From contig NW_024882021.1 of assembly GCF_019059575.1 (NCBI RefSeq), positions 415,292 through 479,291 of the forward strand: a stretch of DNA of 64,000 bases, read 5' to 3'. Both the position numbers and the translations under genes were made by a program. Below the pieces are notes generated by a model, which saw only the letters and a program-made list of their open reading frames with translations, was not told the DNA's origin and did not search any database. The stretch's first letter is position 1. Each line of letters opens with the position of its first letter. The stretch is from Amphibalanus amphitrite. Lineage: Eukaryota; Arthropoda; Thecostraca; Balanomorpha; Balanidae. This document shows, in pieces, positions 30,806 to 40,907 of this stretch.

Positions 30806-33547
30806 AACCCTGCTCTTTCGAGCGTGGATGCACGCTGAAATTGTCGGCCGCATAATTCCATGCAGCTTCCACCCTTCTGCAATACAAAGCTTGAATACAA
30901 AGTAGTCTTGCAATAGGTTTAGAACTTATGTGCAGATTGTCGATGCTGGTCGACTTGATGATTAGAATTGTGTTTATCTGTTTCATCTGTTTTGACTTAA
31001 ATATATGGCCATGGGGCATGGACTATGGCCTACCTTGGGAAGTGTCTCTGATTTCAACAAAACATTTTTCATCAGGGTACGCTGCAGGGTACATAGTACA
31101 TACGTAGTGAAAATTTTGAGCATGTATGGGTGCGCATGTGGAGATGTAGACTGCGAATGAGACGGACTACGACGGTTTTTGAACCAATTAAATCTGATTG
31201 ACAACATAATGTAGGACTAAAAACTGACTGTCAGAAGAATATTCACAGAATATTCACTTCACCCGGTACAACGAAAAGGGAAAGTCAGGGAATAGAGGCA
31301 GGGTACATCTCGAAGATCAAATTGCAGGTGCCGATTGGTTATGGATCATCGCAGCTCAAGGTAGGAACTGCTTTGTGCTGCTTTATTGTTAACTGAAATT
31401 GCTTCCACCTTGTATTGAAAGAAGTCATTATGGAAGATTTTAAAAAGGTTCATGAAAAATGTTGAATACTTTGAATGTATATTTCTGCAGAATTATACAC
31501 CCGTATCATTCTTTACATGTCAATATTTGTATATTATCTAGCATATAAGAAAATAGTGGCCTCAAGTTTCTAGGAAATATCTGATCTTGCTCTCTGGGCC
31601 ACCGCAGATCCCTAAAAAGTTAGAAGCCGTCTTTATTATTTAATGTATAAAACCAAATGAATTATCACTGCTCAAAAGTGGAAGAAATGACAAATGAAAA
31701 AAAGTTTTCCTACAGCGTTGCAATCCAGATTTTCAGATAGTGATGGGCGTACTAGAAAGCAAGTAAAAGGTATTGTAAAAGTACTCCACAAGGTAAAAGT
31801 AAGGAACAAGAATATCCTTATACTGTTTCAGAATTTGGTAACAAACATTTTTGATGTGTTTTAAATACCCGAACGAATCGATTCCAGAATCAGTCTTGAT
31901 GATATTATATGGTTTTTGTATGGTGTTGGTGGTACTTGAATGACCAAAGTCAGTACATGTCCATCACTTTTCGATATTTCCGTGGTGCTCGCTCCCATTT
32001 CATAGCTGCTCACGGTGTTTTCTGCTGACGTCATATGGTGCTGCTCCACTAGCGCCACCATACGGCGTCAGCTGGCGAATTATCCAGTTAATACCAGAGC
32101 CCAAAAAAAGGTGGATGATTACTTGGATGATTACTGCTTAGCAGGGATGGTGATTTCCCGACAATAAAATATGGAGTAGATCAGCATCCATTTCTATTAC
32201 TTATTGAATTGATAAAATTTCAATGTCAATACATATTTGAAATTAACGGTGGTTTTTCTGTACGGCCCTGCCAGTTGGCGGAGTCAACAGTTCCGACTGA
32301 TCAGGCAAGTTTTATAAGTTTTTTTTTTCATTTTTAAGTGAGCTTAGTATGAATGTATGAATGGTTAACTACATTCAGTGTTCACAAGTAGAGCTTGTTG
32401 CACAGACCCTGACCTCCATCATATTGATACGTTTGTGTCAATCCAATTATGGCTAGGTAGGTTCGTAACGGCCAACGGGTGCCTTTCATATTGGGCCTAG
32501 GAGAAGTGGGAGATCAAGGGCAACACCAGTTACTTAGCCCAAGTAGGTAACTACTTGACAGGTTAAGATGGTTTTGACACCATGTTTCTACATCATTTAG
32601 TATTGTTTTTTTCCATAACTTTGCTGCCAGTCTGCTAGCAACTCTTGGCTTCTCATTGGTGGAATTCACATAATTATATTCTAACAAACCTAGGAAAGAA
32701 CAGAGCTAGGGCATCTATATCATTATGCGCATGCGTGCTGGAAAGGTATGGTTTTGGAGAAAATGTGTGTGAAAAGTTGTTCTTGGATTTCCTATTTGAG
32801 GACTGTGAAGGCACTTGGTGTCAACTGCAGCTGTGCCTTAAATCCATTCTCTTAGGTTTATTGCACTATAATGTACACATTTTTCAGTCTGATCCAGTGC
32901 CAGGTTCACTGTGCAGTGAGCACATCTGTTTGTCTGAACAGGTCCAGTACATACTTTTGTGCATACCCACAGTCTGAGAAGATCCAGTACAGGGTGCCAC
33001 ACTTTTCAGTTTGCGTATAACAAGGGCTCTAATCATAGGCCCTATCATATCAAGATTTGATAAGCTGCATGCCTGCATGCCTGTCTCCATTTGCAATCTA
33101 AGAAAAGAAGGCAATCATGTTTGGTGGATCTGTTGCTTGTCTGAGAGTGGTGACCATCACCACTTAAGTTTCAATCCTGGTGTAAGGGACATGCATTGAA
33201 AATGAAATGAAAAGACCTTACATCAGTCTAAACATGAAGAGGTCTCACATTCATTGTGCTTGGAGATTGGCATTCCACCAATAGGGCTAGAGGGGACAGA
33301 AAATTACAGCAAACAGATGACAGCTACCAGACCTAACAGCATGCAGTGTGGGGCCAATGGCATTCATGAGTAGAATCAGGGCCAATGGAATCAAAGGAGC
33401 AGACAGCTCAGCATCTATGTATTGTATAGCTCCATTGTCATTTCTAGAACTATGAATTTTCGTTGCTTGGTGACTGCAGGTGTGTTTTATGATGATTGGG
33501 GAGCTGCCATGACTGACATATCATATGCCTTGTTATAGATTTGAGCA
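30806..33547. other. Intergenic region upstream of TTI1, no gene seen
   Basis: It is AT-rich. Apart from the small hAT-like element at 31739-31968, I see no coding potential. The frames at 32645-32977 and 33011-33199 lack motifs. TTI1 promoter elements must lie in the right part. Confidence 0.5.
31739..31968. mobile_element. Possible hAT-like MITE
   Basis: Termini AGTGATGGGCGTACT and, inverted, AGTGATGGACATGTACT agree apart from one substitution and a short indel. The 8-bp flanks (TTTCAGAT and TTTCGATA) match only partly, so the target duplication is unproven. Confidence 0.45.
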
Positions 33548-36514
33548 ATGAAGCAGAACCCGGAGGACTGTCCACTCTTTCATCAAATTCAGCCAGTGTG
33601 CATCAGCATCATTGATGAGCCAACAGTGAAGAATGTTGAGCACCTGAGCGCCATCGTCCAGCGGAACCTGCACGATGTGGGCTCCCTCCAGGCGCTGCAG
33701 GAGTACATCCTGTTTCCGGCGGACACTGTGCTGCGGCTGCGCGGCAGGGAGGAGAAGCTGACCATCGCGGCGCTGCAGCTGATGACCGACGTGCTGGGCC
33801 GCACCAGTACCAGCAGTGCCGGCCTGGCCGCCGACCTGCTGCCGCGCCTGTTTGTGCTGCTGGGCGGCGGCTGCGGGCGGCCGGCGTCCAGCGAGGAGCT
33901 GCGGCTGGCGGCGGCACGCTGCGGCACGGCGCTGCTGCTGAGCTGCGCCGGCCCGGCGCTGGACGCCGTCTACTCGGAGCGCGGCCGGCTGCCGCTGGGC
34001 CACGCCGTCTTCCAGCTGACGGCCGCCGTCCGCTCGGAGCGCAGCCGGCCGCTGCGGCTGGCCGCCCTGGACGGCCTGCTGGCCTGCGCCGGCGCCGAGC
34101 GGCCGCGGCTGCCGGCCGCCGCGCGCCGCCGCTCCAGCCGCGTGTTCGTCGCCCTGCTGCCGGGCGTGCTGAGCGCGCTGCACGCTGTCTTCACGGGCGA
34201 CCCGAAGCAGGGCCACCGGGTGGTGGCCGGCGCCGTGCGCGTCTGGGCCGCCCTCGTGCGCCACGTGCTGTCTGACGCCGCGCTGGCGGCAGACGCCAAG
34301 CAGCCTCCTGCGCCGGACGCGGACCAGCGGCTGCCCAGTCTGGCGCGCACGGACGCCTGGCTGCGCTCGACGGCCGCGCGGCTGGAGCCGATGGTGCGCT
34401 CGCTGCTGCCGCTGACGCACCACCACCAGCCGAGTGTGCGGCGCGCCGTGCGCTGGCTGGCAGAGGGCCTGCTGACGGAATGCGCCGTCTCGCTGGCCAG
34501 CTGCGCCTGCCCGCTGCTGGAGCTGATGATACTGGGCAGCAGCGATCCGCTGGCCGAGGAGCGCGCCGAGGCGGCCGCCGCCCTGTCGCGGCTGCAGGCC
34601 CACATGACCCGGCCGCTGCTGGAACTGGTCGAGGACGAGTTCTACGCGCTGACGACTCGGCTGCCGTCGGTGGTGCGCCGCCACGAGGTGCCGGCCTCGC
34701 TGGTGCAGCTGTCGCTGCTGGAGGGCTACCTGGATCTGCTGGGGCCGCGGGTCAGACAGCTGACCGGCTCGGCCGGCCACGTGCGCCGCCTGCTCGGCTG
34801 CCTGGTGCAGCTGGTCGAGCTGCGCACCGACGCGCCGCTCGTGCCCTACATGGCCACTGTGGTGCCGCACGCGGACCCCCGCCGCATGCCCGACTTCAAA
34901 CGCTTCCGACACTTTGACGACGAGGAGATCTGGCGGCGCATCTGCTCGTCGTGCCGGCTGCTGGGGTGCCACGGCGACGTGGCCACCCTGCTGGAGCTGC
35001 TGGACACGGGCGGCGCCGAGGAGCGCGTCCTCTGGAGCCAGGTGCTGCTCGGCCAGGAGCCGGCGCTGCTGGCGGCGCGCGGTGCCAGCCCTCAGCTCGG
35101 CCTGCTGGAGCAGCTGGAGCTGGAGCCGCTGCTGGCGCTGCTGGATCCCGACCAGCCGCCTCTGAGCCGCTGTCTGGGCCTGGAGGCGCTGGCACACGTG
35201 GCGCGCGTCACCGGCGGCCGGCACGCGGCGCTGGCCGTGCTGGCGCTGTGTCCGGTCCTGGAGGCGGCCGGCGGCGGCGAGCCGATGGTCTCCGAGGCGG
35301 CGCGCGCCACGCTGGCGGCCATGGCTGGAGAGCGCGGCGTGCCGGCGCTGCTGGCCGACAACGTGCGCCGGCTGGCCGTGCACGTGCGCCGGCGGCTGGC
35401 CGAGCGGCGCGGCCGCCAGGCGGCGCCGCTGCTGGCCGCCGCTCTGATGCGCTTCTCCGGCCCGGAGGCGCTGCCGCACCTGGAGGAGACGGTGCGGGCC
35501 GTGATGCGCGCGCTGGATGACGACTACGAGCGGTGCGGCGCCGCCTGCCTATCGGCGCTGCGCGCCACTGTGGACGCCGTGCTGGCCTGGTTCCCGCCGG
35601 GCGCCGCGGCCTGCGAGCCGCCGCCGGTGCCGCCGGCCGAGCGGCTGCTGGCGCACCACGCTCGCCTGCAGCGGCAGCGGGCCGAGCTGGCGCGGGCGGC
35701 AGCCGACCAGAGCACAGAGGACCCCGCCGAGGGCTTTCAGCGTTACCGGGACGAGCGGGACTCGGAGCCGGCGCCAGCGGCGGAGCCGGAGCCGGAGAGC
35801 GCCGCCGAGCCGCCGCTGCACGTACGACTGGTGCGCGACGTGGTGCTGCAGAGCGTCCACTTCCTAGACTGTGACGTAATCGCTGTGCAGGTGGACGTGC
35901 TGAGGACATTGTCCGGGGGCGCGCAGCTGCTGGCCGGCTGGCAGGACGAGCTGCTGCCGCTGGCGGCGCGCTGCTGGCAGCCGCTGCTGCGCTGCTGCCG
36001 CGCCGCCGACCCGCTGCTGCTGCGGCACGCCCTGCAGGCGCTGCACGCGCTGGTCGCCGGCGCTGGCGACTTCCTGCGGCGCCGGGTGTCGGGCGGGCCG
36101 CTCGGTCCGCTGCAGGCGTGGCTGGAGGCGCAGGCGGCCACCAGCGCCGCCCAGCGGCCGGCCGCCAGCTACGCGCACACGCAGGCGAGGAAGCTGCAGC
36201 TGTCCAGCCTGCAGCTGCTGGGCGACGTGGCCGTGCGACTGCGGCTGGACCCGCTGGAGGTGGGCGCGCTGCTGCGCGCGGCGCGGCCGTACCTGAGCGG
36301 CCGGCAGCCGGCGGAGCTGCAGCGCGCCGCTCTTCACCTGCTGACCACCGTGGCCGCCGCCGACGGAGACAGCGTGTGGCTGCTGCTGCGGCACGTGGTG
36401 GACGGTGCCGGCGAGCGTCCCGAGCTGCGGCCGCTCTACCGCAACGCTCGCGCCGCGCTGGACGCCCTCGGCGGCGCTGAGGAGCGCCGTGAGGCCGACA
36501 CCGACAGGAGCTGA
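33548..36514 (+). CDS. TTI1: TELO2-interacting protein 1 homolog (TTT complex)
   Basis: A single open frame of 988 residues starts at an ATG with an in-frame TGA two codons upstream. N-terminal features match TTI1: PVCISI, then TVKNVEHLSAIV, then LQALQEYILFPADTVLRL. Further matches are SEELRLAAARCG, FVALLPGVLSAL, the TGDPKQGHRVV segment (about 218-228) and FKRFRHFDDEEIWRRIC (about 453-469). The whole chain is alpha-helical HEAT-type solenoid. TTI1 with TELO2 and TTI2 forms the TTT complex, which with HSP90 matures PIKK kinases (mTOR, ATM, ATR, DNA-PK). Family members are about 1000-1100 residues, so this is full length or nearly so. It is intronless and extremely GC-rich, unlike the intron-rich neighbours; Leu and Ala codons are almost all G/C-ending. 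Acidic low-complexity EPAPAAEPEPESAAEPP lies near residues 740-757. Identity is from motif recognition, not alignment. Confidence 0.85.
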   Translation: MKQNPEDCPLFHQIQPVCISIIDEPTVKNVEHLSAIVQRNLHDVGSLQALQEYILFPADTVLRLRGREEKLTIAALQLMTDVLGRTSTSSAGLAADLLPRLFVLLGGGCGRPASSEELRLAAARCGTALLLSCAGPALDAVYSERGRLPLGHAVFQLTAAVRSERSRPLRLAALDGLLACAGAERPRLPAAARRRSSRVFVALLPGVLSALHAVFTGDPKQGHRVVAGAVRVWAALVRHVLSDAALAADAKQPPAPDADQRLPSLARTDAWLRSTAARLEPMVRSLLPLTHHHQPSVRRAVRWLAEGLLTECAVSLASCACPLLELMILGSSDPLAEERAEAAAALSRLQAHMTRPLLELVEDEFYALTTRLPSVVRRHEVPASLVQLSLLEGYLDLLGPRVRQLTGSAGHVRRLLGCLVQLVELRTDAPLVPYMATVVPHADPRRMPDFKRFRHFDDEEIWRRICSSCRLLGCHGDVATLLELLDTGGAEERVLWSQVLLGQEPALLAARGASPQLGLLEQLELEPLLALLDPDQPPLSRCLGLEALAHVARVTGGRHAALAVLALCPVLEAAGGGEPMVSEAARATLAAMAGERGVPALLADNVRRLAVHVRRRLAERRGRQAAPLLAAALMRFSGPEALPHLEETVRAVMRALDDDYERCGAACLSALRATVDAVLAWFPPGAAACEPPPVPPAERLLAHHARLQRQRAELARAAADQSTEDPAEGFQRYRDERDSEPAPAAEPEPESAAEPPLHVRLVRDVVLQSVHFLDCDVIAVQVDVLRTLSGGAQLLAGWQDELLPLAARCWQPLLRCCRAADPLLLRHALQALHALVAGAGDFLRRRVSGGPLGPLQAWLEAQAATSAAQRPAASYAHTQARKLQLSSLQLLGDVAVRLRLDPLEVGALLRAARPYLSGRQPAELQRAALHLLTTVAAADGDSVWLLLRHVVDGAGERPELRPLYRNARAALDALGGAEERREADTDRS

Positions 36515-37133
36515 GCCCGTGACCGCCGGCCGCGGCTCCTCTGCCACCGACAGGCGAGCGAAGTGGAGCGGGTGGACCTTGTCCAGGGTTTCTCGGGGCC
36601 GACGTTACGGTTTCGGTAGGGTCGACGATCAATTACTGTGATATGGAACTGGACCTTGTTATTGCGCCAATCAGTTGTAATACTATACGAATTTCATATT
36701 TCTTTGGAAGAAGTGTGCCCTTTGGCGAAGTTTACAAAGCTAGAAGTTTACGCTCGCAAACACGCTTGCTCACAAGATGAGCACACACATTACCATATGG
36801 CGAGTATCCCACATGTGAAACATTTTCGCGGCAGGTTCGAAACTTGAAACTGCCATTCCGTAAAAATGGAACAATCCAGAGGCATGGGTGCCCTGATTCC
36901 GGGTAAGGTGTGCCCAAAATTACTTTGTGTGCCTCCTGGCTCGGGCGGCGGTGCGGTCATATTCCCACCTCGACACCTTGGATCGTCGCGCTGGTATTAG
37001 TTAGTGTAATACAACAGTCATTGCCATCTAATGCGAGCAGTGAACAGCCATCACAATGCTATCGTTTATTACACGGCACATCGTTAACATTATAGTTGTA
37101 CTCGTTTACATTTACGTCTTTCTATACATTGTA
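36515..37133. other. TTI1 3' flank, no gene seen
   Basis: The GC-rich CDS gives way abruptly to AT-rich DNA. I see no canonical AATAAA in the first 600 bp, and the short open frames have no motifs. Confidence 0.4.
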
Positions 37134-37796
37134 CAGTCGTGTACAGGTTGATGGTCCCCTACTCTTTATCCACCGGGTTCCTATGCGCTCAGCATTGGCA
37201 GCAGCCGCCTGGTACCGGTAGGCTGTGCCGCATGACCCGAGAGTGAAGCGGCACAGTCTACCCACGCCGTTTGACATCGGCTCGGGTCGCCGGGTGGAGC
37301 GCTTTGTAGACCAGCTGTCGCGTCAGACCATCGCGGGGGGAGGGGCTCGTCTCGGTGGTTGGCGTGGGCTGGGGAGTGGTGTGGGGCGTGTTGGTGGACC
37401 ATGGGGGCTGGGCGGGTGTGTGTGGTCACTTGCTAGTTGCTGCCTTGCACATTTTGCGTCGCTTAACAATTACATTCCTGTTTTTGCTAAGCACAATGCA
37501 CGGAACACCCAGCGAATCTAATTTACATGTGCATTATGCAAAACGTGATTTGGCACGGTATCGAGGCAACCATAGGTCTTGTGCCGCATATATGCATGAT
37601 ATTTAGGCAATACGCTTATGAAAATGGTAGATTGATCGGATTGATCCTGGATGTCAATTCGTATGCTAAATGTCGACATGTATTAAATGAACGAATGAAT
37701 CAATCAATCAATCGACAATCGACATGTAGATATAAACCCATATAAATGGCTCGCAACCACTAAAATCAAACCAGATCCTAACTCGGAAAAGTAGCC

Positions 37797-37885
37797 GGAG
37801 CCCCGATGAGGCTCGAACCGGGACTCCACGTTGAAAGTCTTGCCAATGATCCACCATCATTCCACCAAGCTAGAGCAACCGGCAC
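37797..37885 (-). other. tRNA-like sequence inside foldback element
   Basis: Read on the minus strand, it has an A-box-like TAGCTTGGTGG region and a B-box GGTTCGAGCC at tRNA spacing. I could not fold a convincing acceptor stem, so a SINE or tRNA-derived piece is likelier than a working tRNA. Confidence 0.35.
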
Positions 37886-37977
37886 CCGAAACCACAAAAA
37901 CATTCATTGACTTTGCCGCCGACCTCCCGGCACCGCCGCCCGCCCGGCCAGACTTTGCCCCGGTCGTGGCCACCATC

Positions 37978-38055
37978 CGGTATAGCTCAGCGTAGGAGTG
38001 CTAGACTGTCAAACTGACCGGTAGTGAGAGGCCCGGTTCGAGACGCTTCGCGTGC
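37978..38055 (+). other. tRNA-like sequence inside foldback element
   Basis: TATAGCTCAGCGTAGGAGTG (A-box-like) is followed about 35 bp later by GGTTCGAGACG (B-box-like). The anticodon arm is unclear. It is probably tRNA-derived rather than a functional gene. Confidence 0.35.
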
Positions 38056-38622
38056 TTGATGTTTATTTCTGTGTCAGAGGCTATGCGCTTAGTCCACTTT
38101 TCAGAAAGATTATTTGGTGACAAGTCTGTTTTCTTTCTTTGATGCAATTCATGAGGAGTCCGTATGGACCCTTACCTGTCCTACCGCATCCCACTTGGGA
38201 GATGGGTGTTTGAACCCCCTGGGTTTTGTGAATATATCTAAAGCGAATTTTTGGAGGGTGGATTACGATCGGTTCTATGCGACAAGTGACCACACACACC
38301 CAGCCCCAGGTCCGCTCACTCCCTCCCCACATCCCCCCCGCCCCACACCACACTCCAGCCCGCCTCATCCACCGAGCCGAGCCAAATAGACAGGCCTGAC
38401 CCTTACCCCCCCCCCCCTTCCCCCAGCCGGTGTAACGCAGCGTCCGGTCAAATCGCTCTACCAGGCGACCCGAGCCGGTGTCATACAGTGTGGGTAGGCT
38501 GTGCCGCTTTACTCTCGGGTCATGCGGCACAGCCTACCGGTACCAGGCGGCTGCTGCCAACGCTGAGCCATAGGAACCCGGTGGATAAAGAGTAGCGGAC
38601 CATCAACCTGTACACGACTGTA

Positions 38623-39289
38623 CTCGTGGGCGTAAGATAACACAGTTTACCGTAGTGCCTGGAATTTTCTGAGTGATACTTTCCTCGAAATCTGCCATTT
38701 CCTCAGAGGGGCATAACACATTCCATTGGCTCATCTACTAGCACTCGTAATGTCCGCCGCCGCAGACCTGTCACGAATCACTAGACACTAGTACATACGG
38801 CGGGCCTCAGGGGCACAGCGAATCTGACCGTACACACTACACACCTCCCCTCCCACAACGGGGAGCGGCGGACTGTCTCCCCTTTTACCTCGGAACGGCC
38901 GACTGTCACCCCTGGCCCTTCCACCACTGCATGGGGAGAAGCGGTAAGTCTCTCCTACCGCGGGGAGCGGCAGACTGTCACCGCTTCCACCACAGGCCGG
39001 CGGGTAGATTCGCCTCCCACCACAGACCGGCTGGCTGCCTCGGCTCCCAGCACGGGGAGCGGCGGGACGCGGTCCGCAGAGTCCCCCGCCCATCACGGAC
39101 AGTGTCCCTCCCAGAAGAGCGGCGGAGCACAATATTACCATGGCGGGAGCGGCGGCGCACGGCATTTCCGTCAGAGAGCGACATTATTCCCCTCCGCGGC
39201 GGCAGTGAATTGATCCTACGCCCGATAACTCAGGTTTCGCCTCTGCCGGGCATTGTCGCGACTATCTGTAAGAATCTTGGTCGCGACAC
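38623..39289. other. No gene seen; GC-rich GGGGAGCGGC repeats
   Basis: CACCACGGGGAGCGGC-like words recur loosely at 38850-39190. The open frames on both strands come from composition and resemble no family. Confidence 0.4.
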
Positions 39290-40857
39290 TCTCCAGTGGC
39301 AGCTAACACTCCCCGGTGACAGCTGACACTCCCCGGTGACAGCTGACACTCCCCGGTGGCAGCTGATCCTCCCCGGTGACAGCCGACCCTCCCCGGTGGC
39401 AGCTAACACTCCCCGGTGACAGCTGATCCTTCCCAGTAACAACCGACCCTCCCCAGTGACAACCGACCCTCCCCGGTGATAGCTAACACTCCTCGGTGAC
39501 AGCTGATCCTCCCCGGTGACAGCTGATCCTCCCCGGTGACAGCTGATCCTCCCCAGTGACAGCTGATCATCCCCAGTGACAGCTGACCCTCCCCAGGGAC
39601 AGCTGATCCTCCCCGGTGGCAGCTAACACTCCCCGGTGACAGCTGATCCTCCCCGGTGGCAGCAAACACTCCCCGGTGACAGCTGATCCTCCCCAGTGAC
39701 AGCTGATCATCCCCAGTGACAGCTGATCATCCCCAGTGACAGCTGACCCTCCCCAGTGACAGCCGACCCTCCCCGGTGGCAGCTAACACTCCCCGGTGAC
39801 AGCTGATCCTCCCCAGTGACAGCTGACCCTCCCCGGTGACAGCTAACACTCCCCGGTGACAGCTGATCCTCCCCGGTGACATCTTATCCTCCCCAGTGAC
39901 AGCTGATCTTCCCCGGTGGCAGCTAACACTCCCCGGTGACAGCTTATCCTCCCCAGTGACAGCTGATCTTTTCCAGTGACAGCTGATCCTCCCCAGTGAC
40001 AGCCGACCCTCCTCAGTGACAGCCGACCCTCCCCGGTGACAGCTAACACTCCTCGGTGACAGCTGATCCTCCCCGGTGACAGCTGATCCCCCGGTGACAG
40101 CTGATCCCCCCGGTGACAGCTTATCCTCCCCAGTGACAGCTGATCCTCCCCAGTGGCAGCTAACACTCCCCGGTGACAGCCGACTCTCCCCGGTGGCAGC
40201 TAACACTCCCCGGTGACAGCTGACACTCCCCAGTGACAGCTGACACTCCCCGGTGGCAGCTGATCCTCCCCGGTGACAGCCGACCCTCCCCGGTGGCAGC
40301 TAACACTCCCCGGTGACAGCTGATCCTTCCCAGTAACAACCGACCCTCCCCAGCGACAGCTTATCCTCCCCGGTGGCAGCTAACACTGCCCGGTGGCAGC
40401 TAACACTCCCCGGTGACAGCTGATCCTCCCCGGTGGCAGCTAACACTCCCTGGTGACAGCTGATCTTCTCCAGTGACAGCTAACACTCCTCGGTGACAGC
40501 TGATCCTCCCCGGTGACAGCTGATCCCCCGGTGACAGCTGATCCCCCCGGTAACAGCTTATCCTCCCCAGTGACAGCTGATCCTCCCCAGTGGCAGCTAA
40601 CACTCCCCGGTGACAGCCGACCCTCCCCGGTGGCAGCTAACACTCTCCGGTGACAGCTGATCCTCCCCGGTGACATCTTATCCTCCCCAGTGACAGCTGA
40701 TCCTCCTCAGTCACAGCTGACACTACCCGGTGGCAGCTAACACTCCCCGGTGACAGCTGATCCTCCCCGGTGACATCTTATCCTCCCCAGTGACAGCTGA
40801 TCCTCCTCAGTCACAGCTGACACTCCCCGGTGGTAGCTGACCCTCCCCGGTGGGAGG
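39290..40857. repeat. 1.56-kb minisatellite of 20-bp units
   Basis: About 78 head-to-tail variants of CCCCGGTGACAGCTGATCCT occur; alternates are GGTGGCAGCTAACACT and CAGTGACAGCCGACCCT. Internal higher-order duplication is visible: 40041-40200 resembles 40490-40640. The array ends about 50 bp beyond the stop codon of the Dscam-like gene. Minus-strand open frames (QLSPGSVSCH motifs) merely translate the repeat. Confidence 0.95.
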
Positions 40858-40907
40858 TCACAGGTAACCCCTCCGACAGGTCACGCTCCTGGCTCTGAGC
40901 CCCGGCG

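Larger units (their letters stand above)
37134..38620. mobile_element. Long-TIR foldback element, TA-flanked
   Basis: Arms of about 300-335 bp (37134-37433 and 38284-38620) are inverted copies. The outer end CAGTCGTGTACAGGTTGATG is exact on both sides. TA flanks both ends (37132-37133, 38621-38622). The arms share TAGGCTGTGCCGC, GACCCGAGAGT and GCAGCCGCCTGGTACCGGTA. The ordered words at the termini match the small MITE at 17884-18095, so they form one family. The middle (37434-38283) carries two tRNA-like segments and no transposase. Confidence 0.85.

Noticed and set aside
28775-32105. Possible 3.3-kb TIR element (GGGGCCTTGGTAACAACTGG with an inverted partner near 32080-32105)
   Set aside because: Only about 17 of 22 bases match and no target duplication was visible.
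33533-36632. Long minus-strand open frames (648 and 474 codons) opposite TTI1
   Set aside because: Gln/Arg/Ala-rich composition shadows created by the GC3 bias of the sense gene; no domain resemblance.
39230-40676. Minus-strand frames with LSPGSVSCH repeats
   Set aside because: Pure translation of the 20-bp minisatellite.
39290-40857. CRISPR-like regular spacing
   Set aside because: Units are contiguous with no unique spacers, and the DNA is eukaryotic; it is a minisatellite.
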